Shown here: positions 24,986-36,795 of the stretch, piece by piece
Layout: every line of letters begins with the position of its first letter
How positions within the stretch are numbered: position 1 is the first letter of the stretch
From: Liolophura sinensis
Lineage: Eukaryota; Mollusca; Polyplacophora; Chitonida; Chitonidae
Reading direction: 5' to 3'
DNA: 64,000 nt
Assembly (NCBI RefSeq): GCF_032854445.1
Contig: NC_088300.1
Coordinates: forward strand, 20,129,608 to 20,193,607
Position numbers and translations under genes: made by a program
The notes under the pieces: generated by a model
The model's input: the letters and a program-made list of their open reading frames with translations, nothing else
Databases searched by the model: none
What the model was told of the DNA's origin: nothing

Positions 24986-26877
24986 AACCTTTTTGACACA
25001 AGCTTAACATATCCATTTTCTGTTCTCTTGAGAGCGAACTATGGAGTTAACGGAAACAGGAATGAACAGCAATCAACCCAATAGTGAAGTAACCTTAATG
25101 TGTGTTTTTTTTACTTTTTGGAATTGTGTTCAACTTTTGCATGATTCTATGATGTTCAACTAGTTCTACGATGAAAAAAAAAGAAAACGTAAGCGCGAGC
25201 TCAAGTAAGACTATAGGCGCTTTTGAGAAACATTTGGAGAATTTTGGGGAATTTGAGTTGTGTATTATCTGCTAATTTCTGGAGAACGGTTCCTCCCAAA
25301 CACAGTTATTAAGTTATGTCCTCCTCATCGATTGACAGGCGGTCGATACCAGATTCAATTGACGACAGCAAATCTTCCGATTCCAAGTTGTTTCACTCTG
25401 AATTGGTTATTCGGTGAAGTCTTTGATCCGGAAGTGTAAAGTCGTTACTAAGTCTTTCTGTGGAGGAAGCACAATTCACGAGCAATGACTCTGTGATGCT
25501 GAATTACGCGGGTAAAGCTCAATCAGTTGTCCGAGGTCATCGGAGCACTGCTGTGATGCCCGAACGCAGAGACAACAAAGTTGTAATTAAGTTTCAATAA
25601 ATTAATATTTAGACGTAGTCTGAACGTATCGTTGGCCGAATCTGTTCCTGTCTTCGGGTATGATAATCGTTTTACAGTTCAAGTGTTTACCACGCTGAAA
25701 GTAGGTGAACGAACTTCTAACGACTGCTGTAAACGGAAAGGTCATATGTAAAAAACTTCCACCTGGAGCGACTGAAGCTAACACAAGTAGGGATGAAGTC
25801 ATGAGGTTTGCCCTGTAATCTTATTATAACTGCTATCAGTAAGAATGGTCTAAAAATTCTGTTCCTCCTGAAGTAACCACGAATAAACTTAATCGCCTTT
25901 GATGTATGTGATTTAATGAGGATGACAAAAAACTTTAATTCTAACAATTGTAATGATGAGTGGCTTTTTGAACGCTTGATTTCATATAATTAAAGACGTA
26001 CAGCGTAGAGAGTAAGATAGCAAATGGCCTCACGTAGCCACTAAAATACAGACTCTTGTCACTTTACCTCAGTCAGGGATGTAGTAACGATAATCGCTGT
26101 CTAAATTTCATGTTAATAAATATATATCTTTATAGAACCTAGGACATGACGTTTTGACGACCTTATATCGTGATAATGATTGTTAATGATCGTGATAGCT
26201 AATGCGTGCATCATTATGCTTATGTAAGAGGTGAGGAATGGCGTCATGACAGCAACAGTTGTATTGGATGCCATATGTCATTTTGACGTCGCGATTACGT
26301 ATACAGAGAGGATGTATTGTGGTACTGATAAGTTGGTTGGCGATATGATAAGGTAGTTAATCGTAAGTATTAGATAACAGGTAGGTTCGAAGGGGTAATT
26401 ACAGATGTGACCGGTTGCAGCATGAGACCAGGCGTCATTTCGCAAGATCAATTTTTGGGTCAGCAAGAACATCTGCTTGCCTTATAAATTTCATTATTTA
26501 CCAATATGCCAAGAATTTAATGATAATCCCGAGGCTCAGTTCAGAGACCCATTAGTAGAGTTTTCTTTTTAAAAATGTTTACTGCATATACTTGTACATC
26601 TTTTTGTGGGCAACGTAAATTGGACGAGGTAGTTCAGGAAATAAATTGCAAAAATGCAATTTGCCCAAAGGAAGTTAATACTAGCAGAATTATAAACTGT
26701 TTAAAGCACTCACAGGCTATATATATGTCAATAGGTTCTTTAAGAGGTCAGCTGGCAGTAAGGCTAAAACATAACGAGAGTTTGGTTTCTATCACAGCAC
26801 TACAGCTGGTTACTGAAGAACATATTGCTAGCTGTCACGGGGAGCTCGCTCATACAGGTAATATCAGTCGAGGGGAG
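24986..26877. other. no gene recognised
   Basis: The frame at 26575-26892 (105 codons) starts after an AT-rich stretch but has no recognised domain and runs into the SINE head. Confidence 0.45.
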
Positions 26878-27235
26878 CGGACTGTGGTCTAGTGGTTAAA
26901 GGCGCATGACATGAGGTGCAGATTCGAACCCGACATTGGACAGGGAATTTCTAATCTTCCCTGCTCTCACTACTTGTGGGTCCCTGGTGACATTAAACAG
27001 TCCAGTAAGCTCATGTAGCCGTGGCACTATCTAATGTTCTCTGAAGATCAGAAATATCGTGTGCATCTCTACATATGTAATGTGTGGGAATATTTATCAG
27101 TAAGCTGACAGATATCAACAGTCTACCCCGACCACTCCGGTTTCCTCTACACATAAAACTGACCGCATTGTACCAGTGAAAAAAAATTGGCATTAAATAA
27201 CGGTCAAACAAATAAATAATTACCAATGGATGGAC
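26878..27235 (+). mobile_element. tRNA-derived SINE
   Basis: Head with A-box-like TGGTCTAGTGGTTAAAGG and B-box-like GATTCGAACCC, as in Pol III promoters, then a ~280-bp body and a CAAATAAATAAATAATT tail. The head cannot fold as a working tRNA along its full length, so it is a SINE and not a tRNA gene. Confidence 0.75.
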
Positions 27236-27444
27236 TAGCAAATGCACATTTACAAATTATTACTCAAAAACCATATATATATTATATTTATTTATGTTGT
27301 ATTTTATTATAATAGTTAATATTCTCTACTTCACGCTACACAAACAATCCGGTCCTTATTTGTTAATATAAATGAAAAACGTTCTTCAAGTCCTTAACTT
27401 TACAATTTAATTCTCTGGACACTCTAAACACAATTGGCTTCGGG

Positions 27445-27770
27445 GCGGTAGATCCAGGGTCAATCCTTGGTCAGGTCACACCTAAGACCTTAAAAGAGGA
27501 AGTTGTAGCCTCCTCACTTAGCGTTCAGCGTTAAGGGGATGGTGCAACGGCTGGTTGACCCGTATCAGTATAATGACTCGGACGCGGTGGCTTACTTGCC
27601 TTCGGTAAGTCGTTTCTGTGAAGCAGTAGATAAAAGAGCGTTGGAAACCCGTCCTATAACAAGGAGGCACATTACACGTGCATGCACTCTAAGGACTCCT
27701 TCCTCGTCATATGACTAAAAACTTGTTCAGTACGACGTTAAACCATAAGTACTCACTTACTCACTCTGAA
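27445..27770 (+). mobile_element. SINE-family copy
   Basis: Same family as 2262-2545 (GATCCAGGGTCAATCCTTGG, GGTTGACCCGTATCAGTATA, CACTCACTTACTCACTC tail) and slightly longer in the middle. No tRNA-like head could be seen. Confidence 0.75.
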
Positions 27771-28074
27771 CACAATTTCTTATCGAAGGTGAATTATAAC
27801 GACGACCTTTTCCACGAGACTATCAGGGATGTATCTAAAACAAGGACATCGTATGGGAAGAGCATTAAGCATTAACTTCGTCTTCAATATATTTCTTGAA
27901 GGAACCAAACAACTGATCGTTGATAACACAATGTCGGCATAAAAACGGTATACTCCACTGAAGTTCTAGTTGTCTGAACTATCGTATGGCTATACAAATT
28001 CGTCAAAAAGAGACCTAGTCTTTATGACGACCTTTGTTTGCTTATTTGTTTTTTGAGGTGGGGGGATGTTATTG
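27771..28074. other. no gene recognised
   Basis: Unique-looking sequence between a SINE and the 15-bp minisatellite. Confidence 0.5.
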
Positions 28075-28600
28075 ATAAGGTGCCATCTCCTAAGGTACAA
28101 TCTCCTAAGATACAATCTCCTAAGGTGCCATCTCCTTAGGTACAATCTCCTAGGATACAATCTCCTAAGGAACCATCTCCTAAGGTACAATCTCCTAAGG
28201 TGCCATCTAATAAGGTACCATCTCCTAAGGTACAATCTCCTAGGATACAATCTCCTAAGAGCATCTCCTAAGGTACAACCTCCTAAGGTACCATCTCCTA
28301 AGGTACAACCTCCTAAGGTGCTATCTTCTAGGGTACCATCTCCTAAGGTACAATCTCCTAACGTGCTATCTCCTAAGGTACCATCTCCTAAGGTACAATC
28401 TCCTAAGGTACAACCTCCTAAGGTGCCATCTTCTAGGGTACACTCTCCTTAGATACAATCTCCTAAGGTGCCATCTCCTAAGGTACCATCTTCTACGGTA
28501 CCATCTCCTAACGTGTCATCTCCTAAGTTCCAATCTCCTAAGCTACAATCTCCTAAGGTACAATCTCCTAAGGTATCATCTCCTAAGGTACCATCTCCGT
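28075..28600. repeat. 15-bp minisatellite (CTCCTAAGGTACAAT type)
   Basis: About 35 tandem copies of CTCCTAAGGT(A/G)C(C/A)AT. The period is a multiple of three, so long open frames occur on both strands (RYHLRR- and SPKVQ-type peptides); these are repeat artefacts. Neighbouring units alternate between ACAAT and GCCAT variants. Confidence 0.92.
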
Positions 28601-29159
28601 TTTTCATCCATTACCGTATATAAGGAAGGGTCTACAGTCTATGCGTCTTGACCCCTTGGGGCGAGATTAAATAGCACCCTGAGCTGGACCTGGCCTTGCT
28701 TATTACATATACATATAGTAGACCAGCCTTCCTTTCGTTCAGATAGTATTAAACTTTTCATGGCCTTAGACAGGATAATTACTAGAAATGGCTATAGAAG
28801 AACTAGCTATATATCTAACGCCCAGAGGTTATTGGAAAATAGAAAAAAAAAAAATTCCACTTCGACTGTCTGCCACCATATATACCTATCTTCACTTATT
28901 TACATATGTGTTTTCCCTTTTTGTCATTATTTTTGCACTACTTTTTCTTTGGATTGGTATATCCCAGCCCTTATTTTTATGCTATTTCCATATTGTTTGT
29001 TCGGAGGACTTGACTGTCTCTATTCCGATATTGTTCGCACATACATGTATATTCTGCATGGTTATTGTGTTTGACAATGGGTAACGATTTTGTGCTTTAT
29101 CGAGTGACAATTGGTCTTTTTGAGCAAATATTTTTGCGAAGTTTTCATCCAGTTTTGGC
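28601..29159. other. no gene recognised
   Basis: Two overlapping ~100-codon frames (28760-29084) give very hydrophobic peptides. They may belong with the LINE relic just downstream, but nothing specific can be identified. Confidence 0.4.
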
Positions 29160-29381
29160 ATGGAATTCCTGTATGCTTTCCTTAACTATATTAAAGTTAA
29201 AGCAGTCAACAGAGCCTATATACTTAGTCTGATACAACGTGAAATAACTGATTCTCTCCACTGTGTCTTGTTGATTTCAGTTATACCATTCATTTGTGGA
29301 GATGTGGAACCGAACGTTGGTGCGTCACAATCAACAGAAGAACTATTTATTGTCTTACATATTCACATTTCTGCAATCTAA
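29160..29381 (+). pseudogene. LINE ORF relic with degenerate 2A-like motif
   Basis: Short open frame with hydrophobic LHCVLLISVIPFICGDVEPNVG at 29262-29320. Several LINEs carry a 2A-like translational-skip motif (DxExNPGP) after a hydrophobic run. Here DVEPNVGA has lost the NPGP end. No EN or RT follows. Weak call. Confidence 0.35.
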
Positions 29382-32300
29382 GTATTGTACATTTGTTTTT
29401 CTTTTTATATATCCACCAAACTATGTCTATAAAGCTGCATGCTACACCCTATAGGCCACCAACTTACTATATAGCTTTTTAATAAACCTACGTTTAAAAC
29501 AAAATAAAAGCGTATTTGCCGTGATGGATATGTGAGGATCTCGGTGTCCATGCAGGTAAAACAACAAATTCCGCCCTCTTGTCTTTATTTTGGACACTCA
29601 TCATCACATCTGTTGGCAATCATAATGATAACAACCTTACTAGGAAACAACCCTACTGTAATTACATTCAATGGTAATCTCCACAGCAGAAGTGACAAAT
29701 AACTTGATTGGCAAGGTAAAACTGCAGAACGGCATTTATAATAATAGACACCGTTATGGTGATACAACCATAATTACCTGATTTGTCAAACCTAGATTAA
29801 AGACAACTGCAGGCATCACCCTGCAATTCTGCTAAATTCGATACAAGATTGGCTATTACAAAAGACTGAATTTCTCGTATAATTGGCACTTTTTAACTGG
29901 GGTATGGCTAGCAATGTTACATTGTATGGAAGTCTTAGGTTTGTCAGGAGGCAACAGGAAACTATTAAACGTTAAACACTTGATGTCCAGGCGAAGAACT
30001 GTACACTTTTGTGGATATTGCACTGTTGGGATGAAGATTGCTTAGGTCCCAAGTCAGGAGTGGTTCTCAATTAAACACCTAACTGCCAGCAGCACATTGC
30101 CAGCAGCACATTGCCAGCAGCACATTGCCAGCAGCACATTGCCAGCAGCACCAGACCATTAGCCGCTCAACATGAGGACCTTAACCTAAGGGTATAGACG
30201 TCCAGTATGTTTCAGATATGACTGAAAACAAATTGTTGTCCTTTTTTAAAAAAGTAATATGCTACATGCTGTATCCCCTACAACCTTTTTATATCAAATA
30301 ACCACAATACTGTAAATTAATCACAGTCAGAGGTTTGGACTGAAAGGTGAAATTCATGGATATATTACCAAAGTATGCCGTTAATGACGTCACAGCGACA
30401 TTTCCCTGGCTCTAAAAGAGGTTTTTAATGTCAGATTTGCATTTTCGTGCAAGGGCGCACGTGGCATAAGAGTAGTTGTTTCATAAGGTTATTATTCAGC
30501 CTGGTATCAATGATATAGAAAGCTGTGTGTCACCGTTGGTAGCATACTTTGTCAGTATGGCGTTACACTCCACATACTTGACTGTACTTCATTTGTTGAC
30601 AAAAGCAATACGTAAAAAAGGAGGTAAAGATATTTTCACATACAGTTTATAATGGTTCCTTCTGATGCTTTCTCCCCCATTAAGACAACTACCAGTACTG
30701 GCTTATTCAACAAACGCGCGAGACTATTTTGAGCCTATTAGCTCAATATTTGTAGAACACTACAGCTTGTGACAGTATGGCCTTACCAGGCTGACGAAAC
30801 CTTGACATATCTATCCAAAACTGAGCCTCAAACGAAGACATGAACATGTGCAAGTGAGCGGCACCCTTTCATTGACAATTTTGGTAAAACAGTTGCATAA
30901 AAACAGTAACAAAGCAATACAGTAACTTATAGTATATTTTTAGTTTTGTGGGTCAAAAATGATTTCCTTTTGTCGTTCAACCATAAACATGTCGTTTCAA
31001 TACGTCTGTCTTTGCTAGAGCAGGGAATATGCGTTGAGTGTGATTTTGAGGCATATTTGAGGCAAAATCACCATCGGATGTCATGAGGTTGTTCTTTCTC
31101 ACGGCCGATATGTTAAGCTTGGCCAGGTAATTTGTAAGACAGCTACAACATCTTAAATCTAATGATCCCTTTTCCAAACAAGTATGTACAAGAAATGTCA
31201 TTCTAACGCCATTACTCCGGCCCTTGTTGTCAGGTTGTTCCAATTTGTGGTTCAAGCAATGTCTATATTTTTGCCAATGGCTATTATCTAAGGCTTAACC
31301 TTTGTTTGTGCATACACTGGCATAGACGTATTAATTCACGTAGAAGTTGCCTCCCTTTTACTATTGCTTTCGAGTGAACCAATGGATCAAATCAGTGTCC
31401 AATAACACTGCATATGCCTACCCATGTTATTATGTTCTTTATCCATATCTGGCTACACCTTGAGAGACATTGTGTGTAGTACATCCTGGCGGAAGATGTT
31501 TGTAAAGTGACAAGAAATAAGCTAAAGCTGGCATACGCAGATATCAAAAATAAATAAAGCCCAATCTACAAGGCCATTTTTTAAATTGTGACCACATCAA
31601 GTTAATTTGTTACAAGAAGCTCCAGTGCTACATAAGTAGAATAGGTTTATTACATATCTGCTAAAGCAGCGAAGGAAGGGGATCAATCTCGTGTTTCCAT
31701 CCTAAGCAATTGCACTTCCGGTTAATTCAATAGTGTATTTATGCACTGGGAGAAACTTAATTAGAAAGTATACATTTTTCCTGTCCACCAATGTACATGT
31801 AGATATTTTGCACAATATGAACTTGCAAATATGCCTAACAGAGTAAATTGGTCGTTAAACATTTTTGAAGTCCTGTATTTATTGATACAGTTTAATGATT
31901 TTAGACACACACAAAAGACACATGGTTTTTTCAACGAAGCCAGTTTCAACTAAAACAGTTCGTCGTCACGTAACCTACAAATATGGGAAAATTTGATTTT
32001 TTGATCGCACTTTACAACAAAGCCGTAAAGCACAGAAAAGAAATATAACCCCATTTGTGATCAGCATGTCAAACTCCGTCAGGTAGAATATGCATGATAT
32101 TCAAAATAAAACATTTTTGGCCACGTGACAATATCGGTGACCACTGCATTTCCAAATGTTTCAAGATATAACAGTGGTTTTAGCAAAGTTAATGTGCGGA
32201 TACAGAACGGACAATTTAAATATCAGCTCATTCAATTGAACTGTTCTGGGGAAAAGCGCTCTGAACGCTTTTTATCTGTGCCAATATGGTGGCAAAAATA

Positions 32301-35300
32301 GATAATGCATCTTTGCCTTGGCATAATGAATGCTGCTCTTTTTTTGCTCTAGGGTCATATATAAAGGGTATACCATTTCTTCGGTTTCGATGACGTCATT
32401 ATTGAGTTTCATAACACATTACATTTCCCACACACGTTTCTCACACGTCTCCAAGATTATTTGTAACGGAGATATGAAAAGTTCAGATTTGTTAGAATGG
32501 CAGATGAGTTTATATGCGATTATTTAATAATCCATAACGTGTGTAAATTTTTGTGAAATTATCTACTGCTATACCCTTCGATTTTGTTCATTTAAAACTC
32601 AAATTCCTTACGAGCCACGTCCGGGCACATTTGCACTGCAGTTTCAATCCAATTAAAATTACGATGCAAATCAAGCCGTCCAATAGATTAAATACTTTTA
32701 TTTGTCACCCCCATGATCTTCACAAACAATTTGTATGTTATAGTTTTAGTTGTGCTTGCGTATTTTACTAATTTTGGCCTTATATTACATGGCCCCTTAT
32801 ATATTTGTATTCACTACTGGTGTGAAAATTAACGGCGAGTGGATCTGAACCTCCACATATTTATAATAAAACAAAATTTCGGGGTCCAGCAATTCAGCTC
32901 TGTAGGCCCTGTATAAATTGCATTGGTAATAGTAATAACAAATACGAAGAAACTAAGAAAAGAACGCAGCAAACAAGAAAAGGAATATATTTGTGACACC
33001 CAAAATTTTCACGTGTCATATACAATGGGTCTACAACCAAAGGCCATCACAGAGATAACAAGTCACTGATCCTCTGCTCAAAGCCAAATACAGAAGACAG
33101 AAACAATGTATTGTTGAAAGGTTGATCCCGTATCCATGGCGAACTGCTGTAAATAGTTTTATGAAGTCTTACAAGAAGCCCACATATAAAGTAGATTTTG
33201 AAATATTTTATTGTTATTTGCATAAACACGACACGTTAGGGCCAAAAACTAAGTGCAGCTTCGTGATCCTGATTTCAAACTTTACCAGACAACGCTTTAT
33301 TCTGGTTATTTTACTACGGTTATTAAACGGACTTACTTTTGCGCAATTTTCAAAAATTTGAACAAGTGCAAATGTTGCATCAGATTAATTCGTTTAAAGA
33401 GCTTTCATTAAAATCCGCGGAGTTGAACACTATGAATTAGAAAAAGCATTCTAACAGCGTTTTCCTTGCAATAATATTGACCTACAACATATCAATGTGT
33501 TGAGCTTGTGGTGTTACGTCTCACTAACGAAAGGCAATCTTGGCAGCGAGTATGACTGATTTTACAGACATCTGGAAATAGGCGACTGGCTAAACGAAAT
33601 AGTAAATGGTTTACTTAAGGCACTCCAGCATCTCCATCCATAAACTTAACCGCCACCATAAAGATCAAAAAGTGGTGAGCACAGCGTTCAATACTAATGA
33701 ACCAATCAGTCATCATTGATCCCTCGGGCGTATAAGTGAAATATTCTAGAGCAAAACACCAATGAAATCAAATAAATTAAGTCATCATTGAGAACTCTGG
33801 ACTGATTCTTTTACACGAATCCGACGAAGTTTCGTGTTAATTTAGTATGCTTTGTTAGTCATTTGATGGTTTATCTTGCATGTTGTTTCGGAGATTGATC
33901 TTACGATTGTTGGCATAGAATCTCCATTTCTATTGATAATTGCTACGTATACATGTTCACCGATGTCTGTTTCGATGCCTAGATTCAACGTGAAAATAAA
34001 CCAGAAATTTACTAACATGCGTGGGGTTTTTTCTTGTTCATTTGTCTAAGTATACGAGAGTAGACAGGCGGCTTACCTCTCTTTTATCTACACTCATAAT
34101 ATCAGTGGCCTATTCTTTTCTCGATCACCCACTGATAAATATAGATGCCTTCTCCGTCACAGATCCTTTGCTTCGTGACCTACTTATCAGAGAGCCAAAC
34201 AAATTGCAGAAATGCCTTGGAGACTGCGAAAATCCATACACAAAATATCATTGGACGGTTTACGTCACGTGATCCAATTGAACGCTGACTGACTTCACGT
34301 GAGTCCCGGACAACTAAATAAATTATCAAGGATATTAATAAAGACATGTCAACATTAAAATACTGAACTGAAACGTAAGTTTTTCAGATGGGTGGTCAGG
34401 CAAATACCGCAATTTGAAAAAAGATAGGCTTGTATGTTCGCCGGCAGGTTGTAGTGGAAGGTCACTGTGCTTCTGCGTTGTCGATCGACTCCAAGTCAAG
34501 ACGACACCAACAACAGCCATTCGACCGGTTCGTCCACAAGTGTTAGAAGACTATAATAGTGTTGTTATAATATTCCTATTAGTTAACAAGTGGATAAACT
34601 TACTGCCAGTGGGTTTGTAGCAGTTAGTGTGGTGAGTAGTCAGGGACATAATTGCCGCAATCTGGGTAAACATTCTTCGTGCGACAGCTGATGTGTAGCG
34701 GCGCTTCAGTGGTTGACGTAACGTTTAAGGATTCATGTCGGGGAAATCCTGAAGTTGACCTGTTCATCAGTGGGTGATAGAGTAAAGAATGACGAGATAG
34801 GCCACTGATATTATGATTATATCTTTTAACAGCCTTTGATAATCAACAAACCGTTTTAATACATGTTCCAATGATTTGAAAACGATTCGGATACAGTTAG
34901 TACTCTATTCTTGCATTTCCGCTGCGCTGACAACAATTTGAACACAATTAAGAGTAATGTGTGAGAGTTGACCTATCTGAGTAGTTTTATTTAACAGCGG
35001 ATTTGTATATCTCACCAACACATCTAAAGGTATTTCTTTTCAAACAAGTTTCGTAAGCTTCAGCCTGCAAACATGACGAAAAGTACCACGTATATACACG
35101 CTGTAGCCACGATACCGCGATGTTGCTTTTGATTTTCTTTTTTAGATTCTTGAGCACGGTTGGTTTTTTGGGGGGAGCGGGGTATACTTTCCATAATGCC
35201 TTCAATATACGTGTGGCACTGTTAGCTGATGATGTTCCCCAGGTGAAGGGTTACCACAAGGGTGTGATCCGACCTACACACATGTAGCTGCATCTCGGGA

Positions 35301-35499
35301 ATGTCAGCCAGTATGGTCAATCCTCATACAATTATCCATAGCCACACATGCATTTTTAACGAAATGTGTATGGTTAATACTACGCCCGAACTTGTTATAC
35401 CACGAATATTTAGAAGTTTAGTAGGCCCACATGTACTGGATATCGTATGAGGAAGAAACGTAATCTCCCCTTACCCACTCTCTTGGATCGGTTATCTCC
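29382..35499. other. no gene recognised
   Basis: About 6 kb of AT-rich sequence with one 15-bp microrepeat (30.1 kb). Frames are short and featureless. Confidence 0.5.
30088..30150 (+). repeat. 15-bp tandem repeat (GCCAGCAGCACATT), about 4-5 copies
   Basis: GCCAGCAGCACATT-like units follow one another without gaps, the last ending CACCAGACC. Isolated microrepeat in otherwise featureless sequence. Confidence 0.85.
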
Positions 35500-35585
35500 C
35501 CTTGATACTAATGGTACACCAGCGCCGCCATCCGCCTCCGTTGCGCATGCGTAACGCGTCATCGTGGAAATAGCGCGAAATGGCG
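35500..35585 (+). promoter_or_regulatory. CpG-rich promoter-like stretch
   Basis: GGCGCTGG-type CpGs on both strands, a TTGCGCATGCGTAA palindrome (NRF-1-like) and AAATGGCGACC (YY1-like) over 85 bp, in AT-rich surroundings. Directly upstream of the first ATG (35580) of the BED-finger relic. Promoter role is inferred. Confidence 0.4.
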
Positions 35586-36202
35586 ACCAAAAGGAGAACG
35601 TCAAATGAATCTCCAGTTCTTGCCTCTAAAAAGCCAAGAGAAATGGTCAGAAATACTTGGAGCCCTATTCATCTTATCCTAACATTAGACCGTCGAAGAA
35701 GGGACCACAGTTTGCTCACTGCTCGTACTGTAATTATTACATTTCGATAACGCATTCCGGGAAATCTGACCTCACTAGACACGTCCGCAAAAAAAGTCAT
35801 CTGGCTAACAAACAAACTTCGAAGGTAGACACATCTATAACAGCATTCATGCCTAAACAGAATTTAGGCGCAGAGCGGTCAGTGATAAAAGCAGACACTC
35901 TGATGACTGAGTTTATTATTCAAATGAACTTGCCACTTACAACACAGGTACATTAAACCGGGTGGTAAAACAAGCCTTCCCAGATTCTAAAATCGAAAAC
36001 AAATACAAATGTGGTAGAAGTCCCTTTGGGTTTATTCATGAAATGTGCCCAAATAATGACAAAACAGGCTCTCCCAAAAGTGCCTGGATATGTTCCTGCC
36101 TTGTCATCTCCAGTCTTAGTATATGGATTGCGCAGCGTGTTTACCAAAGATTGATCCCGATAAAGTTGTCTGGGGATCCAGGATCAAGAAGGATAAAACT
36201 GT
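35580..36202 (+). pseudogene. hAT-type/BED-finger protein relic, two frameshifts
   Basis: Opens MATKRRTSNESPVLASKKPR, shifts frame near 35640, then YLEPYSSYPNIRPSKKGPQF and a BED/C2H2-like finger CSYCNYYISITHSGKSDLTRH...H. ADTLMTEFIIQMNLPL follows, then a one-base loss near 35955 and LNRVVKQAFPDSKIENKYKC. This finger plus FPDSKI block is typical of hAT-derived transposase N-termini. No catalytic domain follows. Likely a transposon relic or dead domesticated copy. Confidence 0.6.
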
Positions 36203-36204
36203 GA

Positions 36205-36345
36205 GGGCAAATACATTTACCGGTGAGTGGCAAGGTCACCAGGGACGTGTGTAAATTCTTGGTTTTCCTCCCACCGACTCTGGAAAAGCCGTCACCAATG
36301 AAATAATCATGAGGAGGACGTTAACAACAAATCAGTAAAAAATAA
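36205..36345 (+). mobile_element. SINE 3' fragment
   Basis: TTTCCTCCCACCGACTCTGG ... GTCACCAATGAAATAATCAT, GAGGACGTTAACAACAAATC and AAAAAATAAAT tail. Directly follows the hAT relic. Confidence 0.45.
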
Positions 36346-36613
36346 ATCCAGCATGGTTGGCTTGATCTGACCAAAAAGCCTTTAGGCTCATTCTGGTGTA
36401 TGCTTATCCAAGTGTGAAAAGGGGTGTTTATATATTGTAAAAAGAAATACACTCAAACGGTGAATTTTTTACACATAAAAATCAGATTTCATTACACATT
36501 TGATTCATCAGAGGTAGGCAGCTCTGCCTTTCCTCCTCTCGTCGTAAATACGTGGACTGCTCTTTGTTGTTACACAACAGGCTACTACAAAAGACTGCCC
36601 AATGACATTCCTT

Positions 36614-36795
36614 TCAGACGGCCATGATAGCCCTAAGATTATACGCTGGGGGTTGCCGGGTAATGCCTATAACAGCCTTTTCAGACAAGGACGTCACACC
36701 CTCCGGGGCTTTGAAGACAAACCTCTGCAGCATGGAAGTCAGGAATAGGAACAACTCCATCCTGGCCAAGCTCTCTCCCAAGCACACTCGCTTAC
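36614..36795 (-). CDS. CYP-B exon 4 (haem cysteine and C-terminus)
   Basis: Acceptor GTTTTAACAG... reads into GTAAGCGAGTGTGC, restoring G-K-R-V-C-L-G across the junction. Encodes the haem cysteine, the ESLARMELF helix L, and ends ...LRAIMAV before TGA at 36614-36616. 59 residues. No stop or indel. The exon is 1.38 kb from exon 3, and the intervening intron carries the 77-bp satellite. Confidence 0.92.

Noticed and set aside
26885-26950. tRNA gene
   Set aside because: A- and B-box-like motifs are present, but the segment continues into a SINE body with an A-rich tail and no full cloverleaf is evident.
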